This document shows positions 23,901-32,727 of a DNA stretch of 44,479 nucleotides, piece by piece. Position 1 is the stretch's first letter. Every line of letters begins with the position of its first letter. The stretch covers positions 1 through 44,479 of the forward strand of contig JBKJUS010000035.1 in the NCBI GenBank assembly GCA_046590575.1. The letters run 5' to 3'. The notes below the pieces were generated by a model. It was not told where the DNA came from. It made no database searches and was given only the letters and a program-made list of their open reading frames with translations. Source of the stretch: DATLNF01 sp046590575 (GTDB taxonomy: Bacteria; Actinomycetota; Actinomycetes; BP-191). The position numbers were made by a program, and so were the translations under genes.

Positions 23901-25081
23901 GCGAGCACCACCAGCGATGAGACCCACTTGGTCTGCTGTACGCCGGGCCGGTTGGGCCCGATCAGCCGCAGCGGGTAGCCGTGCTCGAGGTGCAACGGCT
24001 CGCCGTTGACGCGCAGCGCCAGCAGCGTCTTGGCGTCGCGCGCGTGCTTGCGGTTGAGCACCGACGTCCGGTAGAGACCGCCGACCTGCAGCGACTCGAC
24101 GCGCACCTTCGCTCGACGCGGCGCACCGGCTAGGTCGAGTAGGTCACGCACCCGGACTCCTGTCCAGGTCTGCACCGTCGACCAGCCCTCGACGCAGGCG
24201 ATCGGCAGCGTCTCGGTGACCTGTTCCATCGACTGCAGGTCGGCGAGGGTGAGGGTCACCGGCGTTGCGCCCGCGCCCGTGATCGTCAAGGCGTAGAGCG
24301 GGCTGGTCGCAGTGACGAGCACCTTGGCAGACTTGGCGCTCTTGTTGACGGGGAAGCCCTGCGGCCCGATGTCCGGCCGCCGCGGTGCCAGCAGCGCGAG
24401 TCGGCGCAAGGGCCACACCGTCTGTCCCGCAGTCACCAGGGTGATCAGACCGGCTGCCGCAGCCACGGTGCCGAGGAAGCCGCGCCGTGACAGGCCGTCG
24501 CCGGCCGGCTCGTCGAGGTCGGAGGACCGGCGCGACAGTGCCTCGCGGATGACCGGGGCCTTCGCGGCGATGTGCACCAGCATCGCGCCGATCGTCAGCC
24601 ACGCGGCGTAGTAGTGCGCGGTCGGGAAGAAGAAGGCGAAGGGATACCAGAGGCCGATGTTGGACAGCCCCGACCACAGCAGGAAGGCCGACCCCGCGAC
24701 CAGTGGGAAAAGCGCCGCGCGTTCCAGGGCATGGGCGACGCCGCGCGCCGCAGGCCACGTCCAGAAGTGCGGGTAGACCGTCCAGAGCTTGGCCAGCAAG
24801 ATCGGGAATGTCGCCAGGCCGGTGGCGATGTGCAGCCCTTGGGTGAGCCGGAAAAGCGATACCGGTCGCGAGGGCCAGGTGAACCAAGCGGGTGGCATCT
24901 GGATGGCATGCGAGATCAGCCCGGTGAGGAAGCAGATGCCGAAGGTGACGCCGAGCGCCATCCCTAGCCATGCCGCCGTACGCCGTGAGTGCAGCCGGCT
25001 GGTGAACGCTCCCTCGGCGAACGGGCCGCCGGGGTTGGTCGTGACGAGGTCCTTCAGCCGCTGCGAAGCTGGACGAACCAT
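23897..25081 (-). CDS. cytochrome-b-like / molybdopterin oxidoreductase fusion
   Basis: 394 residues. The N-terminal part (about 30-180) has four membrane helices with His58, His84, His156 and His170, as in di-heme cytochrome b-type domains. SRRGFLGTVAAAAGLITL at about 198-216 is an internal twin-arginine-like segment and fifth helix. The rest is a sulfite-oxidase-type molybdopterin domain: IACVEGWS with the molybdenum-ligand Cys297, then GVRVRDLL, LEHGYPLRLIGPNRPG and WVSSLVVL. It thus joins membrane electron transfer to an extracytoplasmic Mo site. It overlaps the methyltransferase stop by 28 nt. Substrate unknown; heme ligands inferred. Confidence 0.88.
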   Translation of the reverse strand: MVRPASQRLKDLVTTNPGGPFAEGAFTSRLHSRRTAAWLGMALGVTFGICFLTGLISHAIQMPPAWFTWPSRPVSLFRLTQGLHIATGLATFPILLAKLWTVYPHFWTWPAARGVAHALERAALFPLVAGSAFLLWSGLSNIGLWYPFAFFFPTAHYYAAWLTIGAMLVHIAAKAPVIREALSRRSSDLDEPAGDGLSRRGFLGTVAAAAGLITLVTAGQTVWPLRRLALLAPRRPDIGPQGFPVNKSAKSAKVLVTATSPLYALTITGAGATPVTLTLADLQSMEQVTETLPIACVEGWSTVQTWTGVRVRDLLDLAGAPRRAKVRVESLQVGGLYRTSVLNRKHARDAKTLLALRVNGEPLHLEHGYPLRLIGPNRPGVQQTKWVSSLVVLA

Positions 25082-25689
25082 CGCTCACCGTCCTGCCACA
25101 TCTCGATGAGGTCGAGACCGGCGTCGGCGGCCAGCGCCGGCACGCCGTCTACTCCGACCTCCGCCCAGGGGAACCACCCACTGAGCGCAGCCGAGCCTTC
25201 CAGTCGCACCTGAAGATCCCGGGTCGGTGCGCCCGGCGGCTCGACTTCGGCGAAGATGTGGCCGCCACGTTTGAGCACGTCACCCAGCCTTCGGAGCAGG
25301 CCGGCGGGGTCGCCGCCGATCCCGAGGTTGCCGTCGACGAGCAGTGCGGCCGACCACCGACCGTGCCCTGGTACGGCGTCGAAGATCGACCGGCGAAGCA
25401 CCATCGCGCCGCGCAGCCGGGCCATCCGCACCGCCGTTTCTGCGACATCGACGCCGAGCGCGACGACTCCCCGCTCGAGCAAGGCGACCACCATGCGGCC
25501 AGGCCCGCACCCCACGTCGAGGACCGGGCCCTTAACCCGGTCGAGCAGCGCCTCGTCAGCCGCGCAGGTCGGGTCGACCCATCGCGCGATGGACAGCGGG
25601 CGGGACGTGCCGTGCTGGTCGCGCAGCGCCCAGGGCCCCAGCGGATCGGTGAGCGCAGCTCCATAGAGCTCCACTGCAGCGAGCGTCAT
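25054..25689 (-). CDS. class I SAM-dependent methyltransferase
   Basis: 211 residues. The SAM-binding glycine loop is VLDVGCGPGRMV at about residues 56-67, followed by GVDVAE (acidic ribose contact) and a later KRGGHIFAEVEP strand. The acceptor is not identifiable. It overlaps both neighbours: 4 nt with DUF2064 upstream and 28 nt with the Mo oxidoreductase downstream. This order suggests it acts in the same pathway. No signal peptide. Confidence 0.85.
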   Translation of the reverse strand: MTLAAVELYGAALTDPLGPWALRDQHGTSRPLSIARWVDPTCAADEALLDRVKGPVLDVGCGPGRMVVALLERGVVALGVDVAETAVRMARLRGAMVLRRSIFDAVPGHGRWSAALLVDGNLGIGGDPAGLLRRLGDVLKRGGHIFAEVEPPGAPTRDLQVRLEGSAALSGWFPWAEVGVDGVPALAADAGLDLIEMWQDGERWFVQLRSG

Positions 25690-26396
25690 GACGCGACCCG
25701 GTCGCGAGCGATGTCATGTTTCCGCACCCACCGAGACCCCGTCGCGCCCGTCAGCGCCACATGTCCCGCGACCTCGTCGACCCCCGCCGCAAACCTGCTT
25801 CCGGGGCAGTCGGCGGCGACGGCGATCGCGTCGTCCCACCGGTCGACATCGCGCAGTGTGGGCAGGTCTTCGACGCTGAGCTCGAGCGAAGCGAGCCGCA
25901 GCCGCTGCCGGGCCGCTGTGTCGTCGCGAGACATCGGTACGCCGACGAAGACGTGGGGGTCGGCCCGGTGCAGCCCGATCGCCCACCAGCCGCCGTCGTC
26001 GGCGTCCCCCAACACCGCTCCGCCGGCGCAGCTGACCAGCGCGTCCATCGCCGAGTCGAGCTGCTTCGGCGTGACCTGCGGGGTGTCCATGCCGATCAGC
26101 AGCGTGGGTGCAGCCGTGGCGCCGAGCACATCGTCGTACGCCGCAGCGAGCCGCTCGTCGAGACTGCCGCCGCGCTGCGGGAGCACTTCGAAGCCATCAA
26201 GGCGCCACGGCCCGGGCATGCCGTCGAGGACGAGGATGCGCCGCTCGATGTCGGCCCGCTGCACGGCTCGCAGCGTGTCGACGAGGGCCGCTTCGGCGAG
26301 CGCGGCCGCCTGATGCGGCGTGCATGGCGGGGTGAGTCTGGTCTTGCTGCGCCCGGCGATCGGGGCTTTGGCGAGCACCACGAGCGTGCGCCTCAT
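25686..26396 (-). CDS. DUF2064 / CofC-like transferase
   Basis: 236 residues. LVVLAKAPIAGRSKTRL at the N-terminus, TLLIGMDTPQVTP and AVLGDADDGGWWAIGL are the DUF2064 (TIGR04282-type) motifs, a nucleotidyl/glycosyltransferase-fold family related to CofC. Database names mentioning arsenosugar come from cyanobacterial clusters; no arsenic genes are here. ATG overlaps the glycosyltransferase stop (ATGA). Likely acts in series with the GT2 enzyme, but the product is not known. Confidence 0.85.
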   Translation of the reverse strand: MRRTLVVLAKAPIAGRSKTRLTPPCTPHQAAALAEAALVDTLRAVQRADIERRILVLDGMPGPWRLDGFEVLPQRGGSLDERLAAAYDDVLGATAAPTLLIGMDTPQVTPKQLDSAMDALVSCAGGAVLGDADDGGWWAIGLHRADPHVFVGVPMSRDDTAARQRLRLASLELSVEDLPTLRDVDRWDDAIAVAADCPGSRFAAGVDEVAGHVALTGATGSRWVRKHDIARDRVAS

Positions 26397-27061
26397 GCGC
26401 GCGCCGCGCTGTCGACATCGCGGAACACGCCGGTCATGTCGCGCACCGCGCGAGCAGTCCCCCGCACTGTGCCGGTGACCTTCGAACGACCGGTGCGCGA
26501 GGCGTAGTCGACCGGCACTTCGGTCACCAGCCACCCTGCCGCGTGCGCCCGCAGCACCATCTCCAGCGGCCAGCCGGACCGCCGGTCGGTCAGCCGCAGG
26601 TTGGCGAGCGGTACACGTCGCATAGCGCGCATGGGTCCGAGATCGGTCAGTGGATAGCTGGTACGACGGCGCAGCTGGCGCGCGAGGTAGGCATTGCCCA
26701 CCCGTGCGTGCAGCGGCCAGGCGGCTCGGGTGGTCGGCCGCCGAGCGCCCAGCACGAGGTCCGCCGTACCTGAGAGCACCGGCTCGACGACCCGGGGCAG
26801 ATCGTGCGGGTCGAGTGAGCCGTCGCAGTCCATGAAGCAGACGATGTCGTCGGACGCCGCCATCAGGCCGGCCCAGCAGGCGGCGCCGAAACCGCGGCGC
26901 GTCTCGACGACCACAAGCGCGCCGAGGTCTTCGGCGATGCGCGCGGAGCCGTCGGTGGAGCCGTTGTCGGCGACGATTGCCCGATATCCGGCTGGCAGCC
27001 GACCGAGCACCCAGGGCAGTGCGCCGGCTTCGTCGAGGCAGGGCAGGACGACGTCAGGCAC
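26393..27061 (-). CDS. family 2 glycosyltransferase
   Basis: 222 residues, GT-A fold without membrane helices. VVLPCLDEAGALPWVL, DNGSTDGS (nucleotide binding) and MDCDGSLDP (DxD-type metal site) resemble polyprenyl-phosphate sugar transferases. GTG start. It is the first gene of the six-gene minus-strand operon and divergent, by 139 bp, from a polytopic membrane protein that could use a polyprenyl-phosphate sugar it makes. Donor and acceptor are unknown. Confidence 0.88.
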   Translation of the reverse strand: MPDVVLPCLDEAGALPWVLGRLPAGYRAIVADNGSTDGSARIAEDLGALVVVETRRGFGAACWAGLMAASDDIVCFMDCDGSLDPHDLPRVVEPVLSGTADLVLGARRPTTRAAWPLHARVGNAYLARQLRRRTSYPLTDLGPMRAMRRVPLANLRLTDRRSGWPLEMVLRAHAAGWLVTEVPVDYASRTGRSKVTGTVRGTARAVRDMTGVFRDVDSAARA

Positions 27062-27200
27062 CTGGGCTCCTCGCGGTCGTCGACATGGTCTCGACGGTAA
27101 CGGCGATCCGGTGCCGGGGGATCCCTCGGGCCGCTTACGAAGCCGGGAACTCTACGGCGGGCGGCGCGGAGTGCGGCCGGCGCGGCTTACGCTCGACGGC

Positions 27201-28517
27201 GTGTCCCATGTCCTGAACCGCGCGGCCTGGTTGCCCTCGCGACCGCTGCTGTCCGCTGTGGCGCCTGCGGCCTGGCTCGCGCTCATCGTCGCTGCGGTAC
27301 TTGCTGGACGCGCGATCGGCGATGACGGATCGCCGCTCTACCTCGGCGCCGCGCCGTTCGCCGGCGAGTGGGACCTGCGCGGCGGCGCCCGCGTGCTGCT
27401 ACCGGCCGTGGTCGGCGGGGCCGGTGCCATCGTCCTGCCCCGCGTCGCCATCGGGCTGCGGTGGCGACCGCTCCTCCTTGTCGGCGTGCTGGTCTCCGCG
27501 GCCTGGGCCGTATCGCTCGCGTTGGTGGACGGCACGTCGGCGCTCACCGCGCCACTTACGACGGAGTTCGACTACCTCGCCGACCTGCCGAGGGTGCGTG
27601 ACCTCGGCGTCAGTGAGTTCGTGCGCACTTTCACCGACCGGATCGGTGACTACGCCGTACACACTCGCGGCCACCCTCCAGGCTTCGTCATCCTCGCCTC
27701 GAGCCTCGATGTGGTCGGACTCGGCTCGGCCGGTGCCATCGCCGCGTTGTGCGTGCTCGGCGGCGCGTCGGCCACGGCGGCTGCCGCTGTGGTGGTCCGC
27801 GTGGTGTCGTCGGAGGAGATTGCCCGGCGCGCTATCCCGTTCCTTGCGCTGGCCCCGGCGGCCATCTGGATGGCCACGTCGGCAGACTCGCTCTACCTCG
27901 GCATCGCGACCTGGGGCCTTGCCCTCCTCGCCCTTGCGTCGGCGCGTCGGCGCGTCGCCGCGGGGACCTTCGCCGGTGCCGGCGGCGCGTTGCTCGCTGT
28001 GGGCCTGCACTTCTCCTACGGCATCGCGCCGCTCGGTCTGCTGGCAGTCGCCTTGCTGGTACGCCGTCGCGACGGGCGGGTGCTTCGACTCGTCGCCGGC
28101 GCGGGCGGCGTCGCGGCCGTCACGGCGGTCTTCGCCGCCGCCGGCTTCCGGTGGTGGGAGGGTCTCGCGGCGACCCGGGAGCAGTGGGCCCTCGGCGTCG
28201 GACCAGACCGTCCGCAGGCCTACTTCCTGGTCGCCAACCTCGCCGCACTCGCCGCTGCGGTCGGCCCGGCGGCCGTCACCGGCCTGACCCGACTCCGCGC
28301 CCACCGCGGGCTGGCTCTGCTCGTCCTCGGTGCTACCGCGGCTGTCACGGTGGCCAATCTCTCCGGCCTCTCCCGTGGCGAGGTGGAGCGGATCTGGCTG
28401 CCGTTCACCCCGTGGTTGGTGGCCGCCGCGGCGGCGCTCGACCGGCGGCGTGGCTGGCTCGGCGTGCAGGTGCTCACCGCACTCGCCCTGCAGACTGCCT
28501 TGGTGTCGAAGTGGTGA
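27201..28517 (+). CDS. polytopic membrane protein, possible GT-C glycosyltransferase
   Basis: 438 residues and about ten to eleven membrane helices. The extracytoplasmic region after the third helix carries EFDYLADLPRVRD and HTRGHPPGF; a His-Pro-Pro motif with acidic residues in this position is usual in GT-C (GT39/87-like) transferases. The C-terminus has GEVERIWLPFTPW. GTG start, with the stop overlapping the response-regulator start. The GT-C call is inferred from topology and motifs. Confidence 0.65.
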   Translation: MSHVLNRAAWLPSRPLLSAVAPAAWLALIVAAVLAGRAIGDDGSPLYLGAAPFAGEWDLRGGARVLLPAVVGGAGAIVLPRVAIGLRWRPLLLVGVLVSAAWAVSLALVDGTSALTAPLTTEFDYLADLPRVRDLGVSEFVRTFTDRIGDYAVHTRGHPPGFVILASSLDVVGLGSAGAIAALCVLGGASATAAAAVVVRVVSSEEIARRAIPFLALAPAAIWMATSADSLYLGIATWGLALLALASARRRVAAGTFAGAGGALLAVGLHFSYGIAPLGLLAVALLVRRRDGRVLRLVAGAGGVAAVTAVFAAAGFRWWEGLAATREQWALGVGPDRPQAYFLVANLAALAAAVGPAAVTGLTRLRAHRGLALLVLGATAAVTVANLSGLSRGEVERIWLPFTPWLVAAAAALDRRRGWLGVQVLTALALQTALVSKW

Positions 28518-29224
28518 CCGAGACGCGCCCCAAGGTGCTCGTCGTGGACGATGACCTGACGGTGAGCGAGGTGGTTGCGCGCTACCTGGAGCGCGAGGGC
28601 TATGACGTCTCCTGCTGTGACGACGGTGCGGTCGGGCTGGCGAGAGCGCTCGCCGAGTCGCCGGACCTGGTGATCCTCGACCTGATGCTGCCCGGTCTCG
28701 ACGGGCTGGAGGTCTTCCGGCGGCTGCGTGCTGCCTCGCCCGTCTCGGTGATCATGCTCACTGCTAAGGGTGACGAAGGGGACCGCATCGCCGGGCTCGA
28801 GCTCGGTGCTGACGACTATGTCGCCAAGCCGTTCTCCGCGCGCGAGCTGGTGCTGCGCGTCAAGTCGGTGCTACGCCGCGGCACGGGCGCGAGTGCTCCG
28901 GCGACTGCAGACGACGCGCCGATGACGACCGGCGCGCTGGCCCTCGACCCCAGGGCCCGTGAGGCCACGCTGGACGGTGATCCGGTCGCGCTGACCGTTC
29001 GCGAGTTCGACCTCCTGGCCTACCTCATGCGTCACCCGAGGCAGGCCTTCACCCGCGAGCAGCTCCTGGAGACTGTGTGGGGATACACGTTCGGCGACAC
29101 GTCCACCGTGACGGTGCACGTGCGTCGACTGCGCACCAAGATCGAGCCCGACCCGGCCGAGCCGACGTTCATCAGCACGGTGTGGGGCGTGGGCTACCGC
29201 TTCGAAGGGCACGTGGATGAGTAA
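28514..29224 (+). CDS. OmpR/PhoB-type response regulator
   Basis: 236 residues. Receiver Asp56 in ILDLMLPGLDG, acidic pocket DDD (12-14), MLTAKGDEGDRI and YVAKPF. The DNA-binding winged helix spans about 135-235 with LTVREFDLLAYLM, REQLLETVWGY and TVHVRRLRTKIEPDP, ending VWGVGYRF. GTG start overlaps the membrane protein's stop and its stop overlaps the kinase's ATG, so all three are coupled. Probably controls this cluster, including the divergent six-gene operon. Confidence 0.92.
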   Translation: MTETRPKVLVVDDDLTVSEVVARYLEREGYDVSCCDDGAVGLARALAESPDLVILDLMLPGLDGLEVFRRLRAASPVSVIMLTAKGDEGDRIAGLELGADDYVAKPFSARELVLRVKSVLRRGTGASAPATADDAPMTTGALALDPRAREATLDGDPVALTVREFDLLAYLMRHPRQAFTREQLLETVWGYTFGDTSTVTVHVRRLRTKIEPDPAEPTFISTVWGVGYRFEGHVDE

Positions 29225-30344
29225 CGACACCGCAGTCGTCCTGGCCCTTGCCGTCGGCGCATCGCTCGCCGTGCTCGCGGGCGGCACACTGCTGCTGCGC
29301 GCCGTACGCCGGCGCTCCCTTTCGCTGCAGATCACGGTCGTCGCTTTGACCGCCCTGGGGGCGGTGATGGCTGGTGCAGTCGCGACCGCGCAGGCGATGT
29401 TCCTGTCCTCGCACGACCTCGGCGTACTCATGGTGGTGCTCGCCGTCGCCGGCGCGGTCGGCGTCGCCGGTGCTCTGCTGCTCGGCCGCCGCGTCGCCGC
29501 GTCGAGCCGGGCACTGAGCGAGGTGACGCGCCAGATCGGCGCCGGTCGCCCGCCGGAGCGGGCCGCGCGAATGGCGACCGTCGAGCTCGACCGGCTCGCC
29601 GGCGATCTCATCACGATGGAGCGTCAGCTGGTCGAGGCGCAGCGGCGGGAGCGGGCCCTGGAAGCAGCCCGCCGCGAACTCGTCGCGTGGGTGTCGCACG
29701 ACCTGCGCACGCCGCTCGCGGGCATCCGGGCGATGGCCGAGGCTTTAGAAGACGGCATCGTGGCCGACGAGGTCGGGACCGCGCGCTACCACCGGATGAT
29801 CCGCGAGGAGACCGACCGGCTGGCGGGTCTGGTCGATGATCTTTTTGAGCTCTCGCGCATTCACGCCGGTGCGCTGCAGCTGCACCTTGAGCGGGTCTCG
29901 CTTGCCGACCTCGTCGCCGATGCCCTAGCGGGCGCCGACCCCGTGGCGACGGCCAAAGGAGTGCGGCTGCACGGCCATGTCCACGAGCCGGTGCCGGCGC
30001 TGCAAGCGTCGCCGCCAGAGGTGCTGCGGGTGTTGCGTAACCTGCTGCACAACGCCATCCGGCACACCCCTGCCGACGGCACGATCACGGTCGAGGGGGG
30101 AGTCGGCGAGGACGACCGGGTCTACGTCGCCGTGTCCGACAGCTGCGGCGGCATCCCCGAGTCCGACATCGACCGGGTCTTCGAGGTCGCCTTCCGTGGC
30201 GAAGCGGCGCGCACACCTGACGGCGACGGCGGCGGCGGGCTCGGCCTGGCGATCGCCCGGGGCATCGTCGAAGCGCACGACGGTCGGATCAGCGTGCGCA
30301 ACGACGGCCCCGGCTGCCGCTTCCTCGTCGAGCTCCCCGCGTAG
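29217..30344 (+). CDS. sensor histidine kinase
   Basis: 375 residues with three N-terminal membrane helices (about 8-28, 38-60, 68-90), then a linker (about 95-155). Dimerisation segment with His161 (WVSHDLRTPLAGI). The ATPase domain has LLHNAIRHTP (N-box), DSCGGIPESDIDRVFE (G1/F) and GGGLGLAIARGIVEAHDG (G2). There is no large extracytoplasmic domain, so sensing may be within the membrane. Overlaps its response regulator by 8 nt. Confidence 0.9.
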   Translation: MSNDTAVVLALAVGASLAVLAGGTLLLRAVRRRSLSLQITVVALTALGAVMAGAVATAQAMFLSSHDLGVLMVVLAVAGAVGVAGALLLGRRVAASSRALSEVTRQIGAGRPPERAARMATVELDRLAGDLITMERQLVEAQRRERALEAARRELVAWVSHDLRTPLAGIRAMAEALEDGIVADEVGTARYHRMIREETDRLAGLVDDLFELSRIHAGALQLHLERVSLADLVADALAGADPVATAKGVRLHGHVHEPVPALQASPPEVLRVLRNLLHNAIRHTPADGTITVEGGVGEDDRVYVAVSDSCGGIPESDIDRVFEVAFRGEAARTPDGDGGGGLGLAIARGIVEAHDGRISVRNDGPGCRFLVELPA

Positions 30345-30370
30345 CCGAGCGGCGCGCGGGGGCTCGAGGC

Positions 30371-31435
30371 TCAGGGGCGCAGTGCGGCAGGGCGGCGCAG
30401 GGGTGCCGTGGCGAACTCGCGCATCCCGTCACCGAAGTCGACCGCCGCGGTGAAGCCGAGCTCGTCGTGGGCGCGCTTCGGCGCGGCGAAGACGTGGCGT
30501 ACGTCGCCGAGCCGGTAGTCACCGGTGACCACCGGATCAGGCGCCGAGCCGTACGCCGACGCCAACGTCGTCGCCATCTCGAGCACCGTGCGAGGCGTCC
30601 CACTGCAGATGTTGAAGACGCCCGGCACCGGCACCGGCGCGGTGAGCGCCAGAACGTTGGCGTGCGCCACGTCCCGCACGTGCACGAAGTCCCGCAGCTG
30701 GCCGCCGTCCTCGAACACCCGCGGCGCGGCGCCATCCTCCAGCGACGACCGGAAGAGCGACGCGACGCCGGCGTACGGCGTGTCCCGAGGCATCCGGGGG
30801 CCGTAGACATTGTGGTAGCGCAAAGCCGTGACAGGCGCGCCGCTGACCCGCGCCCAGGCGGAGGCGAGGTGCTCTTGCGCGACCTTCGTCGCCGCGTAGA
30901 CGTTGCGCGGGTCGACCGGTGCGTCCTCCGGTACGGCGGAGGGGACCAGGTCGCCGCCACAGCGCGGACACCGCGGCTCGAAACGCCTCGCATGGAGGTC
31001 GTCGGCCGACCTCGGTAGCGGCGCGATCACGCCGTCCACCGCGCAGACGTAGCGGCCTTCGCCGTACACGACCATCGACGACGCGAGCACCAGGCGGCCG
31101 CGAAAGGCCGCGGCGTCCAACGAGAAGAGCAGAGCTGCCGTGCCCTCGTCGTTGTGACTGACGTAGTCGCGCACATCCCGGAAGTCGACGCCGAGGCCGA
31201 CCATCGCCGCCTGGTGGCAGACCGCATCGACGTCGTCGAGGCTGCGACCCACCGTCGCCACATCGCGGACGTCGCCCAGGACCAGATCCGCGCGCGGATC
31301 GAGATAGTCCGGTGCACCGTCGTGCGCACCTGGGTGCAGCAGGTCCAGGACGCGGACCGCGTGTCCGAGTGCAAGCAGCTCATCCACGACATGCGAGCCG
31401 ATGAATCCGGCGCCGCCGGTGACGAGGACTCGCAC
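30371..31435 (-). CDS. NAD-dependent sugar-nucleotide epimerase/dehydratase
   Basis: 354 residues, extended SDR. VLVTGGAGFIGSHVVDELL binds NAD, LASSMVVYG the catalytic Ser region, and YAATK (180-184) the Tyr/Lys pair. An insertion before YAATK carries Cys156 and Cys159 (CPRC), with Cys131 nearby, a possible metal or structural site. The GTG at 31435 begins at the NAD motif; upstream starts only add unrelated residues. Convergent with the kinase gene. Sugar substrate unknown; the glycosyltransferases close by make a glycan role likely. Confidence 0.88.
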   Translation of the reverse strand: MRVLVTGGAGFIGSHVVDELLALGHAVRVLDLLHPGAHDGAPDYLDPRADLVLGDVRDVATVGRSLDDVDAVCHQAAMVGLGVDFRDVRDYVSHNDEGTAALLFSLDAAAFRGRLVLASSMVVYGEGRYVCAVDGVIAPLPRSADDLHARRFEPRCPRCGGDLVPSAVPEDAPVDPRNVYAATKVAQEHLASAWARVSGAPVTALRYHNVYGPRMPRDTPYAGVASLFRSSLEDGAAPRVFEDGGQLRDFVHVRDVAHANVLALTAPVPVPGVFNICSGTPRTVLEMATTLASAYGSAPDPVVTGDYRLGDVRHVFAAPKRAHDELGFTAAVDFGDGMREFATAPLRRPAALRP

Positions 31436-31527
31436 GACGCGGACACTATGTCCTACGCCGGCTGGCCGTCGTGTCGATGCGTAACCCAGAACTCCCAATG
31501 AGGTCTACTCACTGGGGAAGGGAAGTC

Positions 31528-32727
31528 ATGGCGAAGACGCACGAGGTCTCCTCGGCCCAGGTCGAGTGGTTGCGCCGCGAGGTCGCGGTCTGGCAAGGCG
31601 AGGGACTGGTCGACGAGGTCGGTGCGGCGTCGATCCTGGGCCGCTACACCGCGAGCCGTCGTACGACGGTCGTTCGGCTGATCTCGGTCCTGGGCGCGGC
31701 GTTCGTCGGCGTCGGGTTGATCAGCCTCGTTGCGTCCAACCTCGACGACCTCTCTCCCACCGTGCGCTTTGTCGGGATAGTGCTGGTGTGGCTGGTTGCG
31801 GTCGTGGCTGCAGAAGCGCTGCGCCGCAAGCTGCCCGACCACGATGCCGAGAGCGACGACGCCGACCGCTCGATCGCGGTCGGCAGCGCTCGGCTCATCG
31901 CGGTTGCCGCCTACGGTGCGACGATCTTCCAGGCGGGGCAGAGCCTGCAGGTTCCGGCGTACAGCTCGGGGTTGCTCGGCTGCTGGGCGGCCGGAGCGCT
32001 CGCCTATGCCTACGCCAGTCGCGGCATCGGGCCGCTGCTCGTCGGCATCACGACCCTGGTCGGCTGGTTCGCCTGGGCCCTGGGAGAGCGTGCTGGCGAC
32101 GGAGCGTCGTTCATCGTGGGACTGCTGATTGCGGCAGTGGTCGCGACTGCAGTCGGCGCCGTCCACGAGAGCGGCGCGCTGCGCCGCTTCGGGGAACCCT
32201 GGTCTATGGCGGGAGGGCTCCTGGCCCTTATCGCGCTCTTCGGGGCGGCGCTTCCCGACGTCGGCCGCGATGGTCTTGACCTGCCGGCCGTCGGCGCCGC
32301 CGGACTTGCCGTGTCGATGCTGGCCGCGGTGGCTGCCGCGGCGACGCGCTCGGACACGCAGTCGCGCCGCGAGATCGCGGCCGTAGTCACCATGCTCGGT
32401 GCCGGGCTGCTGCTCGCCGCGTGGGCACCGGAGGACACCCTCGACGAGCTCAGTGGCGCCGAGCTGCTGCACGCCATGGTGGGCACCGCGGTCTATCTCG
32501 CTACTTCCATCTGGTTCGCGGTTGTGGGTGCGGTGCGCGAGCGCCCGCAGCTGACTAACCTCGCCACGGCTGCCCTCGTCGCCTTCGTGACGGTGCAGAG
32601 CTTCGGCGTCTTTGCCCCGCTGCTCTCCGGCGCCGCGCTCTTCCTCTTCCTCGGAGTGATCCTCATCGCCGTGGGCGCAGTGGCTGACCGAGGTCGTCGC
32701 CGGCTGATCGAGGAGGTGGCGGAATGA
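31528..32727 (+). CDS. DUF2157 multi-pass membrane protein
   Basis: 399 residues, about eleven to twelve membrane helices after an N-terminal soluble region (about 1-55: VEWLRREVAVWQGEG, ILGRYTASRRTTVVRLIS), the DUF2157 pattern. ATG at 31528 follows a GGGGAAGGGAAG stretch. Its stop overlaps the GDYXXLXY gene's ATG. The function of the pair is unknown; they occur together in many bacteria. Confidence 0.85.
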   Translation: MAKTHEVSSAQVEWLRREVAVWQGEGLVDEVGAASILGRYTASRRTTVVRLISVLGAAFVGVGLISLVASNLDDLSPTVRFVGIVLVWLVAVVAAEALRRKLPDHDAESDDADRSIAVGSARLIAVAAYGATIFQAGQSLQVPAYSSGLLGCWAAGALAYAYASRGIGPLLVGITTLVGWFAWALGERAGDGASFIVGLLIAAVVATAVGAVHESGALRRFGEPWSMAGGLLALIALFGAALPDVGRDGLDLPAVGAAGLAVSMLAAVAAAATRSDTQSRREIAAVVTMLGAGLLLAAWAPEDTLDELSGAELLHAMVGTAVYLATSIWFAVVGAVRERPQLTNLATAALVAFVTVQSFGVFAPLLSGAALFLFLGVILIAVGAVADRGRRRLIEEVAE

